The notes beneath the pieces were generated by a model. The model saw only the letters and a program-made list of their open reading frames with translations. It did no database searches and was not told the DNA's origin. From the NCBI GenBank assembly GCA_003952965.2, contig CM025855.1, positions 21,577,122 through 21,641,121 of the forward strand: DNA of 64,000 nucleotides, read 5' to 3'. This stretch comes from Morella rubra. Taxonomy: Eukaryota > Streptophyta > Magnoliopsida > Fagales > Myricaceae. Positions 34,544-46,324 of this stretch are shown here, one piece after another. A program made the position numbers and the translations under genes. The first letter of the stretch is position 1, and every line of letters begins with the position of its first letter.

Positions 34544-37500
34544 TGTCACGCCCCAAACGCTAGCCCGACGAGGCTAATGACAGCCGCGAGCATTCTCAAT
34601 ACGAACGCTCCAGCGCACTTGCTAAAATCTTGAAGCGGAATTTTTTTTTTTTTTACTAACCTGCCTATTACTAATTAGAAAATATGAATTTCTATACCAA
34701 ATAACACACATAGAGAGATGTTTAGAATCTACTCCTCAGGCAATAACTTAAAACAATAATTATAATTACATCATGGTCCCAAAAATATAAGTTGCTTAAG
34801 AGCCTTAAGCCTTATAGGCTAAACAGACCATGACCACAACACAATGGAGGTTCATATCAGCTCTTTCAAAAATAACTTAGGATCTACATGAATTGCAAAT
34901 TAGGGGAGGGCACCCTCGTCAGCCCCCCTCCTCGGGTTCTAGATCCTCCTCATGAGTTCCCTCACCTGGAACATCATCTGGAATGATACAATTGAAATAC
35001 TGTGAGTCGAATGACTCAGTAAGGGATATGCATGACATGATCATGAATGACAGGTATATATATGCCAAAATAAATGCATGTTTATGTATGCAACTCTTGC
35101 ACATGCAAATTTGCTTAGAAGTCATTTCATATTTATTTGGGCTATTTCTATCGCTCCATTTACCCCTGAAGTCAGGGTTGTGCGTTCCCTTCGGAACTGT
35201 TCCCTTTCCCTTGGAACATGTCATTTGGTCGAGCTAGCCTTGATGTGGCCCCAGGCCTAATAGCTAGACACGACCCTTAGAGGTCCACACCTTCTCGCAT
35301 TCTTCCTTCAGTGTGGTTGCACATACCTCGAGGACACCCATCCTTCTCGCATTCGTCCTTCGGAGTGGATGCACCTATCATACTTAGGTACGGTACCGAC
35401 CATCTTATTTAGCCCCATAACATATCCTAACATAGCATAAAATCTCATTTTCATTTGCATAAAATTTCCCTTTCTTCCTTTTGAGAAAATTAATGCAAAT
35501 GCTCATGACGTGCTTCGATGACAAATAATCATGTTGTGTATCATTCCAGTTTTCGAAAAATAATTTTTCCACTTACCTTTATCCACTCGAGCTTATGGTG
35601 GCACCTTGCCTACAAATGAGTCATACTAATGTCATCACTTAAATAATTTAGAGATTTGCTTGATGTAGGAAATAATCATTCAATTAAAAATTAGCACATC
35701 ATACTAAATCACACATGTTTCTTTACTAAGCCAGCAGTGATCCTACAATGTAAAACTTTATCTTAAGGTTTTGAACCATTAAACTTGGATGCCAAAATGA
35801 TCCCTACACTCCATGTTATAACATATTAAAATTTTAGGTAATTTGGAGCTTGTTTGCCACTCGAAAGATTTACCCGAAAATGCAAGTTGCTGGGGGCGTC
35901 CAAGCGGACAGCTTCGACGTCTCCAGCTTCAAAAATTTATAACTTCAAAAACATGGCTCCAAATTACATGAAATTACTTTCAAACTTCTCTGCTTTCATA
36001 GCTCAAACTTGAAGATCATAAAAATCGGAACTACTATACATTTTCAAAAACACTTCATAGCAGATGAAAATCCTAGAGCAACACTGCTGCTGCCTCCAGC
36101 TCGGCCTTCCACTTTCAAAACACCATAACTTATTCAATACACCTCTAAATCTCACGAAATTTATCTTAAAATATTCCTCTTTCATAAACTTAAAATTCAA
36201 GACCAGACCCATAAAAATTGGATTTAAACTGATCACTTAAAAGGTACTTGGAATGAGCAAGAATTCTGGACGTGCAAGGCTGCTGGCAGCTTGACGTTTG
36301 GACCTTTAAAAACCCATAACTCACTCAATATTTATCGGAATCACCTGAAGTATAGCTTAAAATCTTTTAATTTCATAGGCCTATGTCTCTCCTAAGATCA
36401 AAGGATAAAATATTGCATCAAGGTTACTTCTAATCCGAGCTTTGTGATCTGCAGAAACTAATTTCAGCAACTAGTTTAACAAGTCTACTCTATAATTCTT
36501 AATGATCTCCAACATTATAGATCAAGCTTATCAATGCTACGGGTTCTCCAACAACAACAATAGCTCATAATAGATAGGTCTAACCTCTATAGATGCAACA
36601 ACAACAACAAAGAAGTTTCCTTTTCAACCAATTACATCATTAATCAGCAGCAAACTATGGTCTCTTCAAGCATCATAACCAACCTTCAAGAACCTCTTTA
36701 AACCCCTAAGGAGGTGCTGAAAATAACAGGGACATCTATGAAAGCAGAGGAGCAAATCTGCCCCTCCAAAATAGTGTACCCGAAATCTGTAGCAGGTAGC
36801 ACAGAACATACCCTTTTCTTTTCTTGCAAGTTTTCTTCCTTTTTATCATAACTTCTTCATGCAGCAACTTCACCCATTATTCTAGATTTAAAACCTCAGT
36901 TTTGTTTTCCAACAACTTAGCAAATTAAATTATAACTTAACACATAAGTTGAAAGCATACGTGCAACACTACAAACCAATAGATCGGTTTTTCTCTCAAG
37001 ATCCTAACATTAGTAAGTTTCTGTTTTCAACCCTACTCTTATCCTACTCGTGCATGCCCTTGGTTCATATATTTTCCTAGCAACATCACTCATTTCCAAA
37101 ACTCATTTGAACTTCAACTCATTTAAAATCAAAGGACAACACCCAAAGCACAACTATTACATATCCGGCCATGCATGTGCAAAACAGATTTCAGATTTCT
37201 TTGCCAATGCATTATCTCCTCTTCTAGGCTTTCCATCATACACTTATGGTGCATCAAATGTTGCCCTTGAAATCTTAACTCAAGATCTAACCGTGCATGC
37301 CTTCCTAGACTCCAAGATTTTCATCTATTCCAACATGCATGCCGAAGAAGAGATAACAGCAGAACCCAAACAAACCCCCAATGAGATTTACGGTTTCTTC
37401 CTAAAAATTTTGTGTAAAAGAGCAACACCCTTACCTTGGTTCTCTTAGTTCTCCCTATTGCAGCTGAACTCTCCTCTCACTTACACGGCAATTCTCTCTT

Positions 37501-38227
37501 TCTTTTTCTTCTTCTCTTCTTTCTTTTCCTTCTTCTCGGCTTTCCTCTTCTTCTCTTCTCTCTTCTTCTTCTTCTTTCTTCTTCTTTCCTTCTCCCTTCT
37601 TCTTCTTCTCAACTTTCTTCTTCTTTCTTCTCTCTTCTTCTTCTTCTCTTCTTCTTCTTTCTTTTGTTTTGCATTTGTAAGTGCGTGAGTGTGTGAGTAA
37701 CAGGGGAAAGAAAGGAAAAAGGGAAGGGGGGGAGATGGCGTGAAACAAGTATTGGGGGAGGAAAAGACCTTCCTGCCCCCAACTTTGTTTGCAACGCCTC
37801 CACCATTGGTGGAATATGCGGCAGCCTCTCTCTTTCCCCCCCTTTTTTTTTTTTGCCACTTCATATAGTTAACGTTTGACTCCCTTCCACTTTTATTTCA
37901 AGCAAACATACACTTTCAAAAATCAAAGCCCTAACTCAAATTCTTCTAAATATTGCAATTTAGGTGGATATACTTGGACAAACAAAAATGACTAGCATAA
38001 TTAACCCCAATAATGAAATTTAACACTATTAAAACTCGCAAACAATATAACATTTAAATTATAACTAAAGATGCATGAAAAATGCTAGAGGAAAATTTCA
38101 CCTTAGATATAGTTTTAAATCAAGTCAACCATACATGTCTTTTCTCAATAATTCAGGGTAGTGCAAAACTTAAAGAGTAAAAAGTAAAAATTAACATTGA
38201 AAGAAACCTAAAAGTCGGGGTCTCACA
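34544..38227 (-). mobile_element. Large gypsy-type (Del/Tekay-like) solo LTR, 3684 bp, with GTATT duplication
   Basis: On the minus strand it starts TGTGAGACCCCGACTTTTAGG and ends GTTTGGGGCGTGACA, which is the terminal style of Del/Tekay chromovirus LTRs. GTATT flanks both ends (34539-34543 and 38228-38232). It contains the palindrome GTGAGTCGAATGACTCAGT (35002-35020) followed on the minus strand by an acidic frame ending EEDLEPEEGG, paralleling 1-723. LTRs of this lineage are unusually long, so a solo LTR is the simplest reading. No pol sequence is present. Confidence 0.75.
37485..37680. repeat. Polypyrimidine (TTC/CTT)n tract
   Basis: Almost 200 bases of C and T on the plus strand, mostly TTC/TTCTTT units with interruptions. 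The leucine/serine/phenylalanine-rich plus frames and the lysine/glutamate-rich minus frames across it are composition artefacts. Confidence 0.85.
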
Positions 38228-38329
38228 GTATTTTTCTGATCTGGGTGTTAAAACAATTTTTGTCACCAAATCATGCCCTTCCATGTCAAAATAAAAATTT
38301 CGTTACTCAAGGTGTGCTAGGAATTACAA

Positions 38330-39790
38330 AACAGTCTGGACGTCCATAAACCACGTCCACGTGATATTCAAGGTTAACAAGAGCCAAAAAGTCACATATT
38401 AGTGACTTAAAACATTCGTCAGCATCTGCGAACGCGTTCGAATGTTACGTGAAACCATGCGCACATGGTTTGGGTGACAAAACACCATTGACACCCATCA
38501 AGCATGCAATTCAGATCGTCTCAAAAGCTACATACCTGTCCACACAGAATGACATACCGTCCGAACGACCGGGACAGTCTACACATGATTGACACACGTC
38601 TTTGTTAGGGAACAAGGTCAGTAGTTGAGTATGCTGCTAAGTTCATAGAATTATCTCGATTTACCTTATATATTTGATTCATGATGAGGGTAAGAAATCT
38701 CATAAGTTTGAGAGAGGATTGCATCCTTGTATTAAGGATAGAGGTACATTCACGTTTAAAGTCTAAAATCTAGCTCTTCAATCCTATTTCGTGGATTTCT
38801 TTCTATCCAAGTACTTTTCTCATTTTTTTATTGCATTTTTTTCATTTAAAAATCATGCTTTTAATGTTATTTACGTAGAAAATGTCATATTAGAATTTTG
38901 GCCATCATAGTTGTTTGATGGCCGATCTTTGTGTTGATATGGATTGCGTAATATTGTAGGATTGTTTAGGCTATAATTATGTAATGTTTGGTGTTTGTTT
39001 AGGGTAGTTTTAAAGGTGGGGGAGAGGCCAGCCATGTCTGAGTCAACTCGGTCTTCTTTGCCACAACACGTCCGAACGGTTATAAGCCATCCGAACAGAT
39101 AGTTTTCAATTTTCTACAGTTACTTTTCTAGACGCTACCGTTTTGGGCATCTGTGCGGACAATACATGTATGTGTGCAACGTGAGGACTTTAGACGCTGT
39201 CGTTTTGTCTAGGATATATAAACATTTTAAAAATAGGATATATACACATCGTAAGAGTTTTTAAGAGTAATTTGTTGCAAACGTTTTTCCTAGCGTCCGC
39301 ACATCTAGGTAGTTTTGCTTGTCGTTCGAACAGTTTGTTTTTGCATGCGGACGGATTTCTGTTATACGCTGTCATTTTACTCAGTATATATACACATTTT
39401 AAAAATAAGAGTTTTTAAGGAGTGATTTGTTTCAGACAGTTGTATTAGCGTGCGCACGCCTGTTTCTTAAAACTTTGTCATTTTATTACCCACTTGCACG
39501 AGTTATTTGTGTGTGCGGATGTGTGTTTGTTATACGTTGTCTTTTTTGCTAGTATATATACACATGGTACAAATTTATTTTTTATGAGTATTTTGTGGCG
39601 GATAGTTTTCTTATCGTGCGCACGTCTAGTCTCGTTTCATTATATGTTCGGACTCCCTCTATGTGAGTCCGGACACATGTTTGAATTTGATGGCGTCCTT
39701 TTGATGGATGTGCGGACGTTGTCTATGACTGTGCATCTGGTTTTAATGAATGGTTTATTTGTTTTTGCCTTATTTTGCATATTAAAAAAT
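38330..39790. repeat. Left subterminal array of GTYCGGACG-like motifs
   Basis: More than a dozen copies or near copies in both orientations. Examples are GTCTGGACGTCC (38333), CGTCCGAACG (38556, 39067), GTGCGGAC (39152, 39710), GCGTCCGCAC (39293), CGTTCGAAC (39323), GCGGACGG (39346), CGTGCGCACG (39451, 39616) and GTCCGGACAC (39668). Spacing is irregular. A short retroviral gag-like frame (VVEYAAKFIELSRF) is embedded at about 38620-38660. Confidence 0.6.
38600..38780 (+). pseudogene. Short gypsy gag-like fragment
   Basis: A plus frame reads VVEYAAKFIELSRFT and, after frame changes, FERGLHPCIKDR. This resembles the retrotransposon gag capsid segment (…YAAKFxELSRF…RKFxxGL). It is only about 60 codons long and broken. 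Confidence 0.4.
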
Positions 39791-40113
39791 GTCTAAACGC
39801 CACCGTTTGTCATCTTCCTCATTTGTCGAGACCTCTATGCAGTAGGATCCTAAGAGTTCGGAGGATTATGTGATGTGGGAAGAGTAGGAGCAGGTTGAGA
39901 TGCTCAGTCGATCTGTTTTTGTAGAGCGTGAGGTCTCCGTTGTTGACTTCAAGGAGCTGAAGTATAAGGGCCTGAGTATTAGAGACATTATGATGACCAG
40001 GGTTGGATTGGGTATCTGAAAAGAGATGGCATAGCCTATGTAGATCTGGTCCAGGAGTTTTACGCTGCATTGCTGGACGTTGAGGATATTGAAGCAATGC
40101 TCTACAGACCATC

Positions 40114-41270
40114 TGAAAGGATCCCAAGTGAAGACCATGGCCTACACGGCCACGAGTGGGAGGATAGGTTGCGAGATGCGGCCCAGTGACACCCATGGGC
40201 ACCCCTGACATGCCCATAGCGCGTGTGGTAGGAGTAGATGACAAGCTCATAGTGTGCGCGACCGAAGCACCACAGCCATGCCATGGCATCAGCGCGCGCG
40301 CGGAAGCAAGGAACACCAGCACCCCTGACAAGCCATGATAGCCCAGCAATGCCCATGCCTGGCATGCCAGCCAGCCAGCTGCAGACATGCCATGGCAAGC
40401 TCTTGGCCAGCACTGAGACTTGCCCTAACATAGTGCCACAGCAAGACCTTGGCCATAGCCAAGCCAACTAGCAGCAGATGATCAAGAGTGGCTACCCACA
40501 GCAGCCACCACCGGCTGCGAGCACCACCACCCTTAGCGGTGACCGGGGGATGTGACGAGCATGGCCTAGGGTGTCGGAGGAGCATCACCACCCATGGAGG
40601 AGATGGCGGCGGCGCCACCGTGTAGGGCGGCAGACGACGGCGAGATCAAGCTGCTTTATGGAGATATCTTCAGAGATTGATTTCCTTGTGGTGAGTGATT
40701 GAATAAATCATATCTTCTAGATTTAGGATATTTCTCCTAAACTCTAGAAGATTAGTTTTCCTTTTGAGTTGAGTTGTTTTAGGCATGTATCGTCAAATCT
40801 CCTTGATTCTAGGAATTGTTTCCTTAGAATCTTGAAGATTTGATTTAGATTTGATTTGATTGGGTTGGTAGGATTTTGTAAGCTCCTGAGGATGCCTATA
40901 TAAGCACCCCTCAGGAGCATTAGTAGTCATTCATTCAGAGAGTTGTGTTTGTAAGCTTAGAGAGCTTGTGAGTGTTGGCCAGGCATAGGCACGTTTATAC
41001 TAGTATACTTGGGGCTAATAACCTCTTAAGTTTGGGCGTGCTTGGGCTAATAACCCTAGTACAAGTGTTCTTGTGGTTCGAAGGACTAATAATCCTTAGA
41101 CCACGTTCTTCGTAATAACAGTGAGGTATTCTTCATTTCTTGTGTGTTAGATCCTATTTACCACGCTCGTGTGTTACTGGAAACGGTTCGGAGGATCGAT
41201 TGTGGTGTTGGAGCGGATCGCGTGGAGGAGTTGGTGATTGTTTTGGAGTCCTTGACCGGGGATCCTAACA
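40114..41270 (+). repeat. 5' LTR of the chromovirus
   Basis: TG..CA ends. The first half is GC-rich with repeated CATGCCATGGCA and CCATGCCTGGCATGCC palindromic words. A TATA box (40897-40904) is enclosed by a perfect 10-bp inverted repeat. Position 41270 is followed at once by the primer-binding-site region. Confidence 0.93.
40882..40918 (+). promoter_or_regulatory. TATA box within a 10-bp inverted repeat (5' LTR)
   Basis: GCTCCTGAGG (40882-40891) and its perfect reverse complement CCTCAGGAGC (40909-40918) flank 17 bases containing TATATAAG (40897-40904). The arrangement is unchanged in the 3' LTR (47093-47129) although the LTRs have diverged elsewhere. Confidence 0.75.
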
Positions 41271-41271
41271 A

Positions 41272-41291
41272 ATTGGTGCTTTCATTGAGAG
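41272..41291 (+). other. Candidate primer-binding site
   Basis: ATTGGTGCTTTCATTGAGAG begins one base after the LTR end, where minus-strand DNA synthesis is primed. I did not identify the tRNA, and it is not the usual initiator-Met TGGTATCAGAGC. Confidence 0.55.
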
Positions 41292-41550
41292 GAGTTGCTT
41301 GAAGATCTCTACGCTTCAAGCGAGGTAAACACGAGCAAACCTTACTTTGATTCTCTTTGTTGGAATTGTTGTAGTTGGAAGTTGTTTGTTCTTGCTGGAA
41401 ATTATTATTTGAGGTGGGGTTCGATCTTCATTTTGGAGAGAACCCAAGGTTGGAACTAGTTTGTTCTTGTTACGTTCTTGGTGGAGGAGGGGTTCGATCT
41501 TCTTTTGGAGAGAACCCAAGGTTGGACTTGTTGTTGCAGCCCATATTCCA

Positions 41551-44500
41551 ATGGAGACCGGATCAAGTACTTTTCCATCCAACCGAGACCACTTTGAAGC
41601 TTTTGGAGTCATCCACTCTTTGGATGAAGGAGAAGATGGCGGAGACTACTACTAGCATGGCTCACATGCAAGGAGCCATCACTTCAGTCACTAATGCTAC
41701 GAGGAGAACATGAAGGCGGTGGAAGGCATGAGGCAAGACTTGTAAGCAGTATTAGCAAGACTCGAAGGAGAACCGAATGGGGACAACCGCTTACAACCCC
41801 CAAGGATGGAAGAGGAGCATCCCTTTGATGGGAGAGAAACTCACATTTCGGAGTCCACAAGGGGAGAGCCTAGACCACGGCAACACTTAGATTGGGTGGA
41901 CGTGTGGAGAATGAGCAAAGGTAGTGGAGAGGTGGCTGCGTGAGGAGGAGTCCGACCATGATGTTGATGACCATGCAAGGACGGAGGAAAGATTCGGTGG
42001 GAGTCGGTATGGGAGGAAATGCCCTATGGCCAGATCCATGGAGATGCTAGAAGACATGAGAGACCGCGAAGGGCCACAACTACTATGATGAAGATGAAGG
42101 AAATCGGTTTAACCACCGAGGACCTAGAAGGCCACATTACGTGGAGGTGACTATGAGATGATGATGGAAATCGGTTTAACAACCGAGGACCAAGAAGACC
42201 AAAGATTGACTTCCCTAAGTTCAATGGTGGTGACCCTCATGAGTGGCTCGATAAGGCGGACTACTATTTTCATGTCTATGAAGTACCAACATGTTTCTTC
42301 CTTGATGGGAAGGCAAGCAAATGGTGGAGATGGATTCGGGCCCAATATGAGAAAGAAGGAAGAAGGCTCGAGGTGGACGGCATTCGAGAGGAGCTGCTTA
42401 TGCAATTTGGGCCTTCGCCCATTATCAACCATCATGGCCAACTAGCTAAGCTCAAGCAAGAAGGCAAGGTGCATGTGTATGTGGAGGAATTTCGACAACT
42501 CCAAACCTTGGTGAGGGGTTGGTCTGAGAAGGCACTTATCGGCACTTTTGTGGATGGGCTAAAGCCATGGATTGCCAAGGAGCTCAAGTTGAAGCAGCCC
42601 ACTAGGCTGCAAGAAGCAATGAGGATGGCTGAAATCCTTGAAGAAAGTCATAATTTCGAGAAAAGACACGTCAAGGACCAAGTGGCTAACAAGGTTTCTA
42701 AACCCTTGTATTCCACGGGGTCTTGGAAGGGAAAGGAGGTGACTACGGGAGATTCAAGGAGCAAAGGGAAGGAAGTCAAGAAGCTTAGTCGTGAGGAGCT
42801 TGATGAATACATTAAGAAGGGCTTATGCTTCAAATGTGGTGAAAAGTGGAGCCGCGATCACCAATGCAAGAAAGCCAAGGTCATGTGTATGATCGAGGTA
42901 GAGGAGGAGCATGTGGGGGAGACAAGTGAGGAAGAGCACGGGCATGAGGAGTCCTCTAGCGATGAGGAAAGTGAGGAAGCTGAGTTGAGCCTCAATGCCA
43001 TGTCCGGAGTACAAAAGCCCTCAACCATGCGACTTATGGCTTGGGTTGGTAAGCATGAAGTAACGTTATTGGTGGATAGTGGGTCTACCCACAACTTCAT
43101 CAATTCCCGCATCCTTTCTAAGGTGGGATTGCATGGAGAAGAAGTAGAGCCATTCGATGTGAAGGTGGCAAACGGTGAAAAGCTAAGGTGCGAGATGGTA
43201 GTGAGAACCGTGAAGATGAATGTCCAAGGCGTCCGTATAGCTGCTGATCTTCATGTACTTTCTTTGGTGGGGCTAGATGTTGTCTTGGGCAATGCATGGC
43301 TAAGAGGCATTGGCAAAGTCGTCACAGACTATGAGAAGATGACTATGGAGTTCAAGCTTGGAGGGAAGAAGAGGACGTGGACAGCTCTAGCATCAAAAGA
43401 GCCAAGGCCTTGCGAGGCCAATATGTTCGAGAAGCTATGCAAGGGTGGGGCTCATTGCTTCGCCATAGTGATGGGCCAAAACCGAGGAGATGAAGAGCAA
43501 GAAGAGAAGCATAGTGATGGAAATGAGGAGCTGCCCCAAGGTGTGAGGACGGTTTTGGAAAGACACAAGGAAGTATTGGAGGTACCTACCTCATTGCCAC
43601 CAAGTAGAGAATTTGATCATCGCATTGTGTTGAAAGATGCGAGTAAGCCGGTGAATGTGCCACCATACCGGTATGCTCATTTTCAAAAGGGTGAGATCGA
43701 AAGACAAGTGGAGGAGATGTTGGCTAGCGGCTTGATTCGACCAAGCACTAGTCCCTTTTCATCGCCGGTGTTGCTTGTGAGGAAGAAAGATGGAAGTTGG
43801 CGCTTTTGCACCGACTATCGAGCATTGAATGAAGCAACGGTGAGGGATAGATTTCCCATACCCACGGTGGACGAGATGCTTGATGAGTTGCATGGGGCTC
43901 ATGTGTTCACCAAGCTGGATTTGAGGGCGGATACCATCAAATCCGATGAAGGAGGAAGACACCCACAAGACGGCATTTAGGACTCATTCCGGCCATTATG
44001 AGTACCTAGTGATGCCTTTTGGGCTTTGTAATGCCCCATCGACCTTCCAAGCGGCTATGAATGCCATATTCAAGCCGTTCTTGAGGAAGTTTGTATTGGT
44101 GTTCTTCGATGACATCTTGGTGTACTCGAAGAGTGTGGAGGAACACTTGGAGCAATTGGAGCGAGTGTTGAGGATCTTGAAGGAGCACCACTTCTTCATC
44201 AAGGCTTCCAAATGCGCCTTTATGCAAGAAGAGCTGGAGTACCTTGGCCACATCATCGGGCCAAGGAGTGAAGGTAGAAGCTATGGTGGATTGGCCCTTA
44301 CCCAAGGATGTGTCGGCCTTGCGAGGATTCCTTGGTTTGACGGGCTACTATCGAAGGTTCGTGCAAGGCTATGGATTGATAGCCAAGCCACTTACCTCGA
44401 TGCTTAAAAAAGAGGGCTTTGAATGGACCGAAGATGGAAGGAGAGCTTTCGAGGACTTGAAGAGAGCCATGACCAAGACACCCGTCTTGGCCTTGCCTGA

Positions 44501-46290
44501 CTTCAAGAAACCATTTGAAGTGTATACGATGCAAGTGGAGAAGGGATTGGGGCGGTGCTAGCTGAAGAAAGGAGGCCCATTGTTTATATCTCCAAGGCCT
44601 TAGGGCCAATGAAGAAGGCATGGAGCACTTATGCAAGAGAAATGTTGGCGGTCGTGTATGCGGTGAAGGTGTGGAGACCTTACCTCTTGGGAAGAAAGTT
44701 CACTATCGTGACCGATCAACAAGCATTGAGACACTTGCTAGAGCAAAAGATCGTGACGCCGGAGCAACAAAAGTTTCTTGTGAAGCTTTTGGGATTCGAG
44801 TATGACATTGTATATCAGCCCGGCAAGGAGAATAAGGTGGCTGATGCGTTGTCAAGGAAGGAGGGAAGTCCAATGATGTGGACTCTTTATGAAGATGAGG
44901 CCGAACTTAGTGCATTGAGTGGAGCTGAATGGAGGATATGGGACAAGCTTAGAGAGGCCGTGGAATTGGATGCGAGGTCTCAAGAGATCATAGAGAAGCT
45001 TGAGAGCCCATGTGATGGGGTGACCGGATTCAAATTGTGGATGGGCTTATCTACTACAAGTCCTATGTCTATGTGCCCGACGTGCCAAACTTGAGGAAGG
45101 AGATTCTCACTCACTTCCACCATAGCAAAGAAGGTGGTCATTCGGGTGGCTTAGGACCTATATGAGGGTCAAGCATTTCTTCTATTGGGAGGGCCTAAAG
45201 AGTAGTGTGAAGAAGTGGGTGGCTGAATGTGACGTGTGTCAAAAGGCCAAACATGATACGAGGGCCCCTACGGGTCTCTTGCAGCCCTTGCCCATACCGG
45301 AAGCTATATGGGAAGACTTGTCCATGGATTTTGTGGAGGGCTTGCCCACAAGTCAAGGGTACGAAGTGATCTTGGTGGTGGTGGATCGCTTAAGTAAGTA
45401 TGCTCACTTCATACCCCTTAAGCATCCATTTACTATGAAGAGTGTGGCTAAGGCGTTTGTGGATAACGTGGTGAAGCTCCATGGTTTCCCTAGAACCATA
45501 GTGACGAATCGGGATCGGGTGTTCATGAGCTCTTTTTGGAAGGAAGTGGTTGCACTATAAGGGAGCAACCGTACGTTGGAGCAATACTTGCGATGCTATT
45601 GCCACGATGAGCAAGCAAGGTGGATGGAATACATGTCATGGGCGGAGTATTGGTATAATACAACGTACCACTCTTCCATCACACTTAGCCCATTTGAAGT
45701 TGTGTATGGGAGGAAGCCTCCTACCTTGGTGATTATGAGAAGGGCACGGCTAAGAATGCAGAGGTGGAGGAAGCCTTGATCACTAGAGATGAGATCCTAG
45801 CCAAGGTGAAGAGGGAGCTTAAGAAGGCCCAATCGAGCATGAAGAAATATTATGACAAAGGGAGAAGACTAGAAGAGTTTGAGCCCGGGACTTTGTGTAC
45901 TTGAAGCTTCAACCATATGGCCAAAAGACAATGAAGAGAAAGGCAAGCTACAAGCTTGAGAAGAGATACTATGGGCCATTCAAGGTGGCTGCCCGTGTTG
46001 GAGTAGTTGCATATCGGTTGGAATTGCCACCAACCTCAAGACTTCACCCGGTGTTTCATGTGTCTCCCCTCAAGAGACAAGTTGGGGATCCTAGCTTGAT
46101 TGTAGAGGAATTGCCTTCCTTCGATGAGGAAGGTAGAATGCTTCTACAACCCGCAAGATTCTTGAATACAAGATGGTACCATGAAGAAGGAAGATTTGGA
46201 GAGTATTGGTTCAGTGGAGTGGGCTACCTAGAGGGGAAGCAACCTTGGAGGATTATGATGACATAGCCTTAAGGTTCCCAGATTTTACCC
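41551..46290 (+). pseudogene. Chromovirus gag-pol, frameshifted
   Basis: Gag starts with ATG at 41551 and has early stops. The capsid part includes PKIDFPKFNGGDPHEWL (42199-42249) and ends in a CCHC knuckle CFKCGEKWSRDHQC (about 42827-42870). Protease has LLVDSGSTHNFINS (about 43068-43108). RT has KDGSWRFCTDYRALNEA, LDLRA and [11 protein letters not shown] (44098-44130, the YxDD-type site). RNase H shows DASGEGIGAVLAEE and LALPDF, and YQPGKENKVADALSR (44813-44857). Integrase has a zinc finger with FHHSKEGGHSG and CDVCQKAKH, and a chromodomain-like tail with [17 protein letters not shown] (46160-46212). Single-base losses occur near 43931 and 43945, near 44533, in the integrase and in the tail. 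Catalytic residues are also lost in the integrase (see findings). Confidence 0.92.
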
Positions 46291-46313
46291 TTGAGGACAA
46301 GGGTACACTTTAC

Positions 46314-46324
46314 GGAAGGGGGAA
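46314..46324 (+). other. Polypurine tract
   Basis: GGAAGGGGGAA lies immediately before the 3' LTR, where plus-strand DNA synthesis is primed. Confidence 0.8.

Noticed and set aside
37436..37864. ORFs of 76-134 codons on both strands
   Set aside because: They are low-complexity translations of a polypyrimidine tract (Leu/Phe/Ser-rich one way, Lys/Glu-rich the other).
40102..40618. Several 90-190 codon minus-strand ORFs in the LTRs (also 46285-46832)
   Set aside because: They are rich in repeated WLACQA/HGCG-like words, lie in both LTRs because the DNA is repeated, and match no family. They are shadows of GC-rich LTR sequence.
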